64,000 bases of DNA from Candidatus Latescibacterota bacterium (GTDB lineage Bacteria > Latescibacterota > MWCZ01), in the NCBI GenBank assembly GCA_022706085.1, contig JAKJDF010000005.1:62001-126000 (forward strand), read 5' to 3'. This document shows positions 9,134 to 16,326 of this stretch, piece by piece; position 1 is the stretch's first letter, and each line of letters begins with the position of its first letter. The position numbers were made by a program, and so were the translations under genes. The notes below the pieces were generated by a model that had not been told where the DNA came from, did not search any database, and saw only the letters and a program-made list of their open reading frames with translations.

Positions 9134-10141
9134 TCACCTTTTCCCATTGTGATTCTGTTTCTTGCGCGGCGCCAGTACATTCCAGATATACGGCGAAATG
9201 GACGTCCACACGTGGACGGGTGAAGTGAACGCGCTCACCGCGTAGTACTGGTACCAGCCGCACCGCCGGTCGCACGTGGCCATTTGCCGGCGATATTCCT
9301 TCGCTTCTTCGCCGTGCAACCAGTCGTGAAGCTCAACGTCGAGGAGGTTGACCGGCTTCGATTCCGAAGTTCTGCACGGGTAAAACAACCCTCCGTCGCA
9401 GTCGATGATTATCGATCCGGTTGAACACCCGTGTGGCTCACGAAGGGCGGTGAAGTACGGGTCCGGCGATATGATCGTCCGAGGGTATTTTCGTTTGAGC
9501 CTGAGACACTCGCGCTGAAACGCATCGAGGTCAGGGAAGTGGTTTCGGGTTCGGTTCAACTCCACCGCCGGCATGATGACACACTTGGCACCGGCGTCTC
9601 TGCACCGCGCAACTTTGTCCTCCAATGCCGGCAGGTTCTCTTTCATCACAACCACCTGAACGCACACGATGCTGCCCCAATGGACCGCCTCCGGGAGTAG
9701 TGAAAACATATCCAGATTGTCATGACCTTCATCGATGCTGATATGGAGGAAGTCAATGTTCCGGCAGAATTCGGCCATCGGTTGTTCAGAGAGGGAACGG
9801 TCGCTGGTGGTGAAGAGGATGTAGTATTCCTTTGCTCCGGCGTACTTGAGGATATCGCCTATATCGTCTCTCAGAAGGGGTTCACCACCTTCGAGTGAAA
9901 GCAGAAATACTCCGGCACGTTCAAGGTTATCGAGTACTCTGTACACCAGTTCCGTCTCGAGTACCGGCGTCTTCTCAAACCACACATTGCAGAACTTGCA
10001 CCTGAAGTTACAGCGGTTCGTCACCTTGTACGACGCGTAGAGCGGGTTGATCGCATCCTTCTTCCTAATGTTTTCGCCAATTGCCGATGCAGCGCGGAAG
10101 TACGTCCTCAAGGACAACGATTTCATGGAAGAAACTGGCAT
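9134..10141 (-). CDS. Radical SAM protein with C-terminal cysteine-rich region
   Basis: A 335-residue radical S-adenosylmethionine enzyme. The cluster motif CNFRCKFC (C-x3-C-x2-C) lies near residue 45, followed by the SAM-binding segment SLEGGEPLLRDD. The C-terminal part contains CSTGSIIIDCDGGLFYPCR and a further TCDRRCGWY. These are auxiliary cysteines like the SPASM or twitch type of MoaA/PqqE-like maturases and HpnH-like enzymes. I chose ATG 10141 because GAGGTGG lies 6 bases upstream; a TTG 15 bases earlier includes that site itself. It is upstream of the GT2 gene in a probable two-gene operon, which suggests modification of a lipid or polysaccharide. The substrate cannot be read from the sequence. 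Confidence 0.85.
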   Translation of the reverse strand: MPVSSMKSLSLRTYFRAASAIGENIRKKDAINPLYASYKVTNRCNFRCKFCNVWFEKTPVLETELVYRVLDNLERAGVFLLSLEGGEPLLRDDIGDILKYAGAKEYYILFTTSDRSLSEQPMAEFCRNIDFLHISIDEGHDNLDMFSLLPEAVHWGSIVCVQVVVMKENLPALEDKVARCRDAGAKCVIMPAVELNRTRNHFPDLDAFQRECLRLKRKYPRTIISPDPYFTALREPHGCSTGSIIIDCDGGLFYPCRTSESKPVNLLDVELHDWLHGEEAKEYRRQMATCDRRCGWYQYYAVSAFTSPVHVWTSISPYIWNVLAPRKKQNHNGKR

Positions 10142-10325
10142 GGCAGACCACCTCAAAAGAAAGCCAGCGACCGTATGATCGCGTGTTTAACAACATACTC
10201 GCCGCCGTATACCCGTGCAAGCTCAGCCTGCTCTCCAAAACCGCCAGTGACAAAACGAAACGCCGATCAGGCCCTGAAGACGACACATTGGCCGATTTCA
10301 CGGCATCGCGTCAGAGAGCTTCTTG

Positions 10326-10354
10326 ATTATCTCTAACAAACACATTACTTTCAG
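10326..10354 (-). promoter_or_regulatory. Possible sigma70-type promoter for the radical SAM-GT2 pair
   Basis: On the minus strand CTGAAA, 17 bases and GATAAT (5 of 6 in the -10 box) stand in an AT-rich patch about 185 bases before the radical SAM start. Confidence 0.35.
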
Positions 10355-10364
10355 TTTAGCACAC

Positions 10365-10407
10365 GGCATCGTGAAGTACTCTCTTCTGTTCACGAGACAA
10401 CGATGCC
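10365..10407. repeat. Nested inverted repeat in the divergent intergenic region
   Basis: GGCATCGT at 10365-10372 pairs with ACGATGCC at 10400-10407, and the inner CGTGAA pairs with TTCACG. It lies between the divergent radical SAM and diguanylate cyclase genes, so it may be an operator or an RNA hairpin. The rest of the 10142-10517 gap shows nothing else recognisable. Confidence 0.5.
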
Positions 10408-10517
10408 ATGTGGTGCCCCCGCATCAGGATACGCCGTCCACAGAGCGAACCGTGAGGCTGTCGGCCACATCGCGCACCGGCAGACGGGATTGAATCAGAT
10501 TTGCCCGAAGGGCGTTT

Positions 10518-12002
10518 ATGGAGCCGTCCATGTCAGAGCAAGGCGCCGTCCTGATTGTGGGAGACGACAAGGCGACATGCGAGACCCTCTCTGATTTCCT
10601 CATTTCGGCACACCACACCGTTCACATCGTCTCCTCGTCTCCTGAAGCGATTACCGAACTCCAGAACCGGCCCTATGACATCGTGGTGCTGGATGCTCTC
10701 ATGGCAGGCGGAACTGGTCTGGACCTCATCGCCAAGGTCAGAGCAATTGATTTCCGACTTCAGATAATTGCCCTGATGGACATCGGCGCGGGTGAAGCTG
10801 CGGTACGAGCCATATCGCACGGAGCAAGTTCGTACCTCCTTCGACCGGTCAGACTGGCTGCGTTGCTCAATCGCGTTGCAACCGCGCTTCACACTCGATC
10901 TTTTTTCCGCAGCCTTCAGGAACCCGTTGCTGATCCGGAGCGACGGTCGGACCTGTTCCGCGGACTTGAGACTGCGGAGAAGCTGTTTCAGTTCGATCGG
11001 GAACTGGTCTCAATCCTGGATTACCATCTTGTCGTCGAGTCGGTCTTGAGAAGCGCGCTCTCCATCGCCGAAGCTGACATGACGGCTTTCCTCATGATTC
11101 GTGACAGAGTGGTATCTATTGTGGCAAACGTGAAGGAGGACGCTCCCCTCGGCAGTCGGCGGGCGGTGTTCGAACGCATGACCTCGAAATGGGACTCATG
11201 GGGCGGAAACTCACTGCACTTCGACGATGTTCTCTGGTCCGGGCTCGAGGAAAACGCTCAGGGTTCGATACGGGAAGGGAGCGTGTACCCGATCGTGGTG
11301 CAGGATGTACTCCTCGGGGCGATCGGCGCGTTTGCAACAGGGCACCGATCGCTGGATCCGCGTGCCGACGTTCTGGTTCCCATTATCGCGAGCCGGGCGG
11401 AGATAGTGATCGAGAACGCGTTTCTGCACGAACACACAAAGATCCTTGCAACAACGGATCCTTTGACGGGCCTCCTGAACCGACGCGTTTTCCGGGAGGG
11501 AATCGTTCGCGAGTTTGAGCGCAGCCGACGCTTGTTCCTCAACAAGAGACCCGGTGGCGATTTGTCGGTCATCATGCTCGATGTGGATCACTTCAAGAAA
11601 TTCAACGACACGTACGGGCATCAGCTGGGCGACAAAGTCCTGAAAATGGTGGCGGCTGTACTTCTGAATGTCGCTCGCCGCGCAACGGATATGGTGGCGC
11701 GGTACGGGGGAGAGGAGTTCGTCGTCATTGCGCCTGACACCACCCCGGAAAACGCGCGCATAGTTGCAGAACGTATCCGGGAGACTCTGCAGGATTCCAT
11801 CATCGAGTCGGAAGCGGGGCCGCTTCGAGTTACTGCGAGTTTCGGAGTTGCATCGTATCCAAGGTGTGGCGCGGAAACAGTCGACGAGTTGATCGAGCAG
11901 GCCGACGAGGCCCTCTACGCGGCCAAGCGAAAAGGGCGCAACAGAGTAGAGGAAGCAGACGCCAGAACCGAGTTATCTACCCTTCCCACACAACCCCAGT
12001 AA
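10518..12002 (+). CDS. Response-regulator receiver-GAF-like-GGDEF diguanylate cyclase
   Basis: A 494-residue cytoplasmic signalling protein that should make cyclic di-GMP from two GTP. Residues 8-125 are a receiver domain: acidic pair D16/D17 and phospho-acceptor D59 (VVLD). The usual Thr/Ser is Met87, and the conserved switch Lys is Arg109 (LLRP). A GAF-like linker spans about 150-300. The GGDEF domain starts near 315 with DPLTGLLNRRVF, has GGEEF at 397-401, and an intact inhibitory site RATD at 388-391, so product feedback is likely. ATG 10518 is preceded by GAAGGG; ATG 10530 is an alternative. The gene stops 10 bases before ftsY and no partner kinase is adjacent. Confidence 0.9.
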   Translation: MEPSMSEQGAVLIVGDDKATCETLSDFLISAHHTVHIVSSSPEAITELQNRPYDIVVLDALMAGGTGLDLIAKVRAIDFRLQIIALMDIGAGEAAVRAISHGASSYLLRPVRLAALLNRVATALHTRSFFRSLQEPVADPERRSDLFRGLETAEKLFQFDRELVSILDYHLVVESVLRSALSIAEADMTAFLMIRDRVVSIVANVKEDAPLGSRRAVFERMTSKWDSWGGNSLHFDDVLWSGLEENAQGSIREGSVYPIVVQDVLLGAIGAFATGHRSLDPRADVLVPIIASRAEIVIENAFLHEHTKILATTDPLTGLLNRRVFREGIVREFERSRRLFLNKRPGGDLSVIMLDVDHFKKFNDTYGHQLGDKVLKMVAAVLLNVARRATDMVARYGGEEFVVIAPDTTPENARIVAERIRETLQDSIIESEAGPLRVTASFGVASYPRCGAETVDELIEQADEALYAAKRKGRNRVEEADARTELSTLPTQPQ

Positions 12003-12012
12003 CGGTATCCGC

Positions 12013-12933
12013 ATGAATTCCTCCATCTGGTCTCGCTTGAGACATGGGCTTTCCCGTACCAGAAGCGCTCTCGTCCTGCGTCTGCGCTCGATCCTTGGCG
12101 GAGCGCTCACTCCGGAAACTCTGGAGACCCTTGAGGAAATCCTTATCACTGCAGATATCGGCGTGGTGACTGCCGCAAAAATCCTGAAACGGCTGGAGAC
12201 GGATGCCGCGAGCAGCGGGGGCAACCCCGAGTGGGCGATGAAATCCGTCCGCACGGCGGTGGAGGAGATATTGCGCGCTGCACACAAGCCATTCGCACTG
12301 CCTGAGGAGAAACCCGCGGTCGTGCTCGTGGTGGGCGTGAATGGAGTGGGGAAGACCACGACAATCGGCAAACTCGCCGCCCGCTACGCGGAGCAGAAAA
12401 GGCGAGTACTCATCGGAGCAGCAGACACATTCCGGGCGGCCGCTGACGAGCAACTGCTGATCTGGGCTCAACGCGCCAAGGCGGAAATCGTAAGGCAACA
12501 GCACGGCGCCGACGCCGCCAGTGTGGCGTTTGACGCCGTTGCGGCCGCGCAACACCGCTCAGCGGACCTGGTGCTGATTGACACTGCCGGGAGGCTCCAC
12601 ACAAAGTCCAACCTGATGGAGGAGCTGCGGAAAATCAAAAGAGTGCTCAGCAAACTGTCTCCGGCGTTTCCCCATCACGTGCTTCTTGTGCTGGACGCCA
12701 CGACGGGTCAGAACGCACTTGTCCAGGCCCGGCAATTCCACGAAGCCATCGGAATAACTGGAATTGCGCTGACCAAGCTCGACAGCAGCGCCCACGGGGG
12801 CATAGTGATCGCGATTTCCGACGAACTGCGGGTGCCTGTTCAGTTTGTCGGGGTGGGGGAAGCTCTCGACGATCTCCAGGATTTTGATCCCCACGTGTTC
12901 ACCGAGGCTTTGTTCGACATCGGGCAGGATTGA
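12013..12933 (+). CDS. ftsY: Signal recognition particle receptor FtsY
   Basis: The GTPase that docks SRP-ribosome complexes at the membrane for co-translational insertion. The 306-residue protein is a minimal NG form. A short basic, amphipathic N terminus (SIWSRLRHGLSRTRSAL) leads straight into the four-helix N domain, without the long acidic A domain of E. coli FtsY. The G domain has the P-loop GVNGVGKTTTIGKLA, DTFRAAADEQL, DTAGRLHTKSNLM and TKLDSSAHGG (G4 and closing loop). The gene follows the diguanylate cyclase by 10 bases and ends at a strong hairpin terminator. Ffh is not in the window. Confidence 0.95.
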   Translation: MNSSIWSRLRHGLSRTRSALVLRLRSILGGALTPETLETLEEILITADIGVVTAAKILKRLETDAASSGGNPEWAMKSVRTAVEEILRAAHKPFALPEEKPAVVLVVGVNGVGKTTTIGKLAARYAEQKRRVLIGAADTFRAAADEQLLIWAQRAKAEIVRQQHGADAASVAFDAVAAAQHRSADLVLIDTAGRLHTKSNLMEELRKIKRVLSKLSPAFPHHVLLVLDATTGQNALVQARQFHEAIGITGIALTKLDSSAHGGIVIAISDELRVPVQFVGVGEALDDLQDFDPHVFTEALFDIGQD

Positions 12934-12958
12934 GGTTTCACATCCGGCCCCCAAATGA

Positions 12959-12989
12959 AACGGGGGAGGCATCTCCCGCCTCCCCCGTT
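12959..12989. terminator. Bidirectional hairpin terminator between ftsY and the MlaC-like gene
   Basis: A perfect 12-base stem (AACGGGGGAGGC with GCCTCCCCCGTT), a 7-base loop and a T run on the plus side. It lies between convergent genes, so it probably serves both strands. Confidence 0.85.
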
Positions 12990-13015
12990 TTCCGGAAACA
13001 AGCGCTTCCGTAAAC

Positions 13016-13639
13016 CTAAAGGTCGCTTCCTTTGCGCTCCTTTTCCCGCAGTTTTGCGATCAGCCCGGGAATGCCCTCGTCCCGGATGATCCTGTTGAAG
13101 GCAGAACGATAGTTCTCCGCAGTGCTGACATCGTAGTCCGAGATTTCTGTATCCAATCCGATAGTCGTATCCCAGACCCACCACCGGCCGTTGACCCTGT
13201 GCATCTTGTACTGGATCGCCACTTTTTCGCCCGAAGTGGAGGTGACTATCGTCGTAATCACGGTATTCTGTGCGTTCCCGGTCGGTGCTGAGTACGTCGT
13301 CCCGGCCGCCCTGTACCTCTGCAGCTTGCGAACGGTGGAGCGCTGCACCAGTGACCGGAACACAGCCAGGTAATCCCTCTGTTGCTCTGGTGTCATGGCA
13401 TTCCAATGCCGGCCGACAGACTCGCGTGCCAGCCTGTCAAAATCAAACGCTTCTGTGATTGCGTCGCGAAGTGCTGCCTGCCGCACCGTATCTCGCGGAG
13501 CCCTTGCAAGCGCCGCCTGAGCCTGCTCAATTACACGCTGCCGTTGCTTCAGAGCCTGCAGGGCGGTCTGTTCTGACGCCTGCACGGTACACGCAATTCC
13601 GAGTATTGCCGCGGTTAACAAGGCCACCGTTTTCCCCAT
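13016..13639 (-). CDS. MlaC/Ttg2D-like periplasmic phospholipid-binding protein
   Basis: A 207-residue secreted protein of the MlaC (toluene tolerance Ttg2, ABC-transporter auxiliary) family, which ferries phospholipids across the periplasm. A signal peptide of about 24 residues (MGKTVALLTAAILGIACTVQA) precedes the mature part. Family features are FDFDRLARESVGRHWNAMTPEQ, a run of strands around VAIQYKMHRVNGRWWVWD, and the terminal SAFNRIIRDEGIPGLIAKL. I chose ATG 13639 with GAGG 6 bases upstream; an ATG 12 bases earlier overlaps that site. It lies 25 bases downstream of the TolC-like gene in a two-gene unit. The MlaFEDB permease genes are absent here, so it may serve an unlinked transporter or export through the TolC-like channel. 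Confidence 0.85.
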   Translation of the reverse strand: MGKTVALLTAAILGIACTVQASEQTALQALKQRQRVIEQAQAALARAPRDTVRQAALRDAITEAFDFDRLARESVGRHWNAMTPEQQRDYLAVFRSLVQRSTVRKLQRYRAAGTTYSAPTGNAQNTVITTIVTSTSGEKVAIQYKMHRVNGRWWVWDTTIGLDTEISDYDVSTAENYRSAFNRIIRDEGIPGLIAKLREKERKGSDL

Positions 13640-13664
13640 GATACACCTCATATCGTTTGTGGCA

Positions 13665-15170
13665 TCATTCTTCTGGTTGCAGTTCGTACGGCTCACCGTT
13701 TTCCCCCGTATTTTCGGGTTCCACGGGTTCCTCAAATTGAGCATCCTCTCCTTCTCCCTCGCCCTCCAGTTCCGAATGGCCAAGACCATTGGTTCCGTTG
13801 GTAATCTCCGAGAGAGGCCTGCCAATCGTTCGATACACTTCACCAAGAGCGAGGTAATGGCTGTAAAGAGTCTGGTAATAATCGCCCTGAGATTTCGCGT
13901 ACGCCCCGTACGCTTCCAGCAGATCCCGCGTGGAGGCGACGCCCATGTCATACCGCTCCAGCGTCTGTATCATGAGCGAGCTTCCAGCTCTGAGCGACCT
14001 GCGGCCCAGTTCACTGTTTCTGCGGGCTTCATCAGCTTCCAGGTAGGCCTTCTGAACTTCGAGGGCTATCCCTGCCTCCGCCCATTCCCTTTTGCGCAGC
14101 ATTTCGCGGTACTCCACCTCGGCACGCTGAATTCCCGCCTCTCTGCTGCGGTTTTCCAACGTATACTGCAAACCGAGTGCCGCTTTGACGCTTCGTCCGT
14201 TGTACGCATCGCCGACGAACGGGTTTTCGGTCAAGAGCTCGCGCCCGGGGGCCGCGCGCAGACCAACTTCAACACCTACAAACGGTGTCGGGTAACGTTC
14301 CGCCCGCGCTGCGATCAGTTGCTGTCGCCGGGCTTCGATGGCGGCGTTGATCTGAGCGAGTTCAGGCCGGTTTCGGAAGGCATATGCGCGCAGCGAGTCC
14401 AGCGAAGGAAGTGTTTCCGGAATAGGCCGCAGGCGATCCGTTACGACGTCGAAATGAGAGTCATAGGGTATGCCGAGCGCGCGGCGCAGTGCTCCCAGCG
14501 CAAGTTCCACGCTTTTGTTCGCTTCAATATGTTTGCGTTCCAGTTCGTATGTGTACACATCGATCCGCATGAGATCGGTTGTCGTAACCCGGTCGGAGTC
14601 CTCCTCGAGCATTTCCCTGACTCTGGTCCTGGCCTGGGCGATTTTTTCGCTCACGTCGTCGAGGATTTCAAGCAACTCGCGGGCAACGAGGACGCCGTAG
14701 TACAGGCGATACACCTCCGCCGCCACCGATGCGCGGCGAACTTCCACACCAGCCTCACGGGCCGCGATTCCGCTCCGGGCGGCACGTTTCAAAGCATTGA
14801 CCCGACCCAGTGTTGAGATGGGCTGAGCCGCCTGCAAATGGAATTCGAAATAGGGCCCGAAGTTGTCCCAGGAAGTTGTGAGCCGATGGTCCGTTATGTA
14901 CCCCCGCGCGTCCTTCACCACGCTCAGGTAGCTCCGCGCCTCGAACACGGGCAGCCAGAAGGCCCTGTTGGCTTCAAACTGGTCTATCACCGCCCGGTCC
15001 CGCTCAAGCTGCGCCTCCTGGATATCCAGGTTACCCACCATGGCTCGATCGAGGCATTCCCGCAGGCTCAACCTCAGTGTGTCGGGTGAGGGTTCATCAG
15101 CGGCCGGCGCGGCGCCAAATGCGCCCAGAATGACCGCGCACGCAATCAGGCATCTCCGAAAAGTTTCCAT
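13665..15170 (-). CDS. TolC-family outer-membrane efflux protein
   Basis: A 501-residue outer-membrane channel protein with a cleavable signal peptide (METFRRCLIACAVILGAFG...APA). The mature protein shows the duplicated TolC architecture: long alpha-helical coiled-coil segments (for example NLDIQEAQLERDRAVIDQFEANR) and RPELAQINAAIEARRQQLIAARA in the second half. The C terminus is an unusual acidic tail of about 40 residues rich in Glu and Gly. In the family the trimer forms a beta-barrel plus periplasmic tunnel for type I secretion or drug efflux. No inner-membrane pump or adaptor is encoded next to it; the only operon partner is the MlaC-like gene, suggesting lipid-related export. Confidence 0.88.
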   Translation of the reverse strand: METFRRCLIACAVILGAFGAAPAADEPSPDTLRLSLRECLDRAMVGNLDIQEAQLERDRAVIDQFEANRAFWLPVFEARSYLSVVKDARGYITDHRLTTSWDNFGPYFEFHLQAAQPISTLGRVNALKRAARSGIAAREAGVEVRRASVAAEVYRLYYGVLVARELLEILDDVSEKIAQARTRVREMLEEDSDRVTTTDLMRIDVYTYELERKHIEANKSVELALGALRRALGIPYDSHFDVVTDRLRPIPETLPSLDSLRAYAFRNRPELAQINAAIEARRQQLIAARAERYPTPFVGVEVGLRAAPGRELLTENPFVGDAYNGRSVKAALGLQYTLENRSREAGIQRAEVEYREMLRKREWAEAGIALEVQKAYLEADEARRNSELGRRSLRAGSSLMIQTLERYDMGVASTRDLLEAYGAYAKSQGDYYQTLYSHYLALGEVYRTIGRPLSEITNGTNGLGHSELEGEGEGEDAQFEEPVEPENTGENGEPYELQPEE

Positions 15171-15290
15171 CGGTGATCGTACCCCGAAGTGAAGACAGAT
15201 GTGCTCCTAGAACCTCTCTGGCGGCGGAAATCTGCAACTACGTCACGAGGGCCGACAACGCCCATCTTCGCATCGCGACACGGGCTATCG

Positions 15291-15659
15291 TCAACTGCTT
15301 CGCGCGATCAACAGCAGCCCTGCGCAGATCAGGATGACGCCGGAGATCTTCCACAGCGTAATCGGTTCGTTGAAGAGAAAAGCCGAAACGAACGTGATCA
15401 GCACGATGAGCAGGGCGGTGAACGGATACATGTAACTGAGATCAAGGCGGGACAGGGACACCAGCCACAGGAACGAGGATCCCGCGTAGAATACGAGCCC
15501 GAAATACACCATGGGACGGCTGAGGATGTTTTTCGCCGCCTCGATCGGTGTCGCAAGCGGCAACGGCGATCCGAACATCGCGTACTTCATCGTCACCTGC
15601 CCAAACGCCGCAAGTATGATCGCGACGATTACGGGAGCGAGGTTGATTGCCTTTTCCAT
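15291..15659 (-). CDS. Small four-helix EamA/SMR-type transporter
   Basis: A 122-residue inner-membrane protein with four predicted transmembrane helices (about residues 6-30, 49-70, 76-96 and 102-119). The first helix contains GQVTMKYAM and the third begins SYMYPFTALLIVL. This is the pattern of half-size EamA/SMR proteins such as ArnE/ArnF-like flippases and multidrug SMR subunits, which dimerise. The usual SMR membrane Glu is not obvious in helix 1, which favours a flippase-like or DMT role over cationic drug export. The start is ATG behind GAGAGGGG. The leader upstream contains a terminator-like hairpin with a competing pairing, so expression may be attenuated. The substrate is unknown. 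Confidence 0.75.
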   Translation of the reverse strand: MEKAINLAPVIVAIILAAFGQVTMKYAMFGSPLPLATPIEAAKNILSRPMVYFGLVFYAGSSFLWLVSLSRLDLSYMYPFTALLIVLITFVSAFLFNEPITLWKISGVILICAGLLLIARSS

Positions 15660-15681
15660 CCGACGCCCCTCTCATGCCTGA

Positions 15682-15773
15682 AATAAAAACGGGCTTCCTG
15701 CTCGAGAAGCCCTCGTATTGCTCACATCCAGTGGCTCCGACGAGAACCGTTTTGCCCGCGTGCAGTTAAACGG
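15682..15773 (-). promoter_or_regulatory. Candidate transcription-attenuator leader before the EamA/SMR gene
   Basis: On the minus strand CCGTTT...AAACGG (15768-15773 with 15747-15752) is followed by GGAGCC (15733-15738). Then comes a terminator hairpin GGGCTTC...GAAGCCC (15691-15712) ending in GTTTTTATTT, only about 25 bases before the start codon of the transporter gene. GGAGCC can pair with GGCTTC, the 5' arm of the terminator, giving an alternative antiterminator. It matches no riboswitch class I know. It may instead just be a terminator for upstream transcription. Confidence 0.45.
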
Positions 15774-15918
15774 AATCAGACATTAAATATACCGCTTCGC
15801 GCTCCGTTTCGGCAACAATGTCGGCGCCGCGGGAGCATCGCCGGGGAGGGAATACGAACACGGGCGGACACGTCGGCCCGCCTCCACGCCTGGAACACAG
15901 GACAAGAACCCACAAAAC

Positions 15919-16030
15919 GTAGGGGAGGCGTCCGCCGCGCGGACGAAGGGTTGCCCCTCCCGTTCTGTTTTCGAACCCGGATTAGGGCCGGACGGCCCTG
16001 GGTGCGCAGGGCGCACGAGGCCCCCACACG
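15919..16030. repeat. Diverged palindromic GTAGGGG-type elements
   Basis: Starts with GTAGGGG and contains GTCCGCC/GGCGGAC-like, GGGCCGGACGGCCC and GTGCGC...GCGCAC palindromes. It is related to the better-preserved copies at 16170-16326. The remaining part of the 15774-16321 gap shows no gene. Confidence 0.5.
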
Positions 16031-16169
16031 TCCCCTGAAACGACAGACACCGTCGAACGGCACCCGCCGCAGAACACCGCGCAGAGGCGTCGTGCGCGGC
16101 GCGCACGCAGACCCCCGTGTCGGCCCGTGGGACGGAACCACGCCCCCCAAGGCAAACCCGCAACGATCC

Positions 16170-16256
16170 GTAGGGGCGACCCCCCGTGGTCGCCCATTGG
16201 CGCGAGGGTACGTATGCGGTGGGCACGGGGCCCGTACGTCCTCCACGCGCCCAATC
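16170..16256. repeat. Palindromic GTAGGGGC element, copy 1
   Basis: Begins GTAGGGGCGACC with GGGCGACC-like complementarity in GGTCGCCC, and contains a GTACG...CGTAC palindrome. It abuts the next copy directly. Intergenic and non-coding. Confidence 0.6.
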
Positions 16257-16326
16257 GTAGGGGCGCGGTATCCGCGCCCGCGTTGCATTCGCCGGTTCCG
16301 GCGGGCCGGGCAACCCGGCCCCTACG
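16257..16326. repeat. Palindromic GTAGGGGC...GCCCCTAC element, copy 2
   Basis: About 70 bases bounded by inverted GTAGGGGC and GCCCCTAC ends, with two internal palindromes (GCGGtatCCGC and GGGCCGGGcaaCCCGGCCC). This is a BIME/REP-like layout. The right end overlaps the 3' end of the PKD/WD40 gene and contributes its stop codon. Confidence 0.75.

Noticed and set aside
13638-14816. A 392-codon plus-strand frame over the TolC gene
   Set aside because: It lies wholly antisense to a clear TolC-family protein and has no family features of its own.
15731-15775. GCCACTGG in the leader resembling a cobalamin riboswitch box
   Set aside because: The AGTCAGGA/ACCTGCC core and the other conserved cobalamin elements are absent, so this is a chance octamer.
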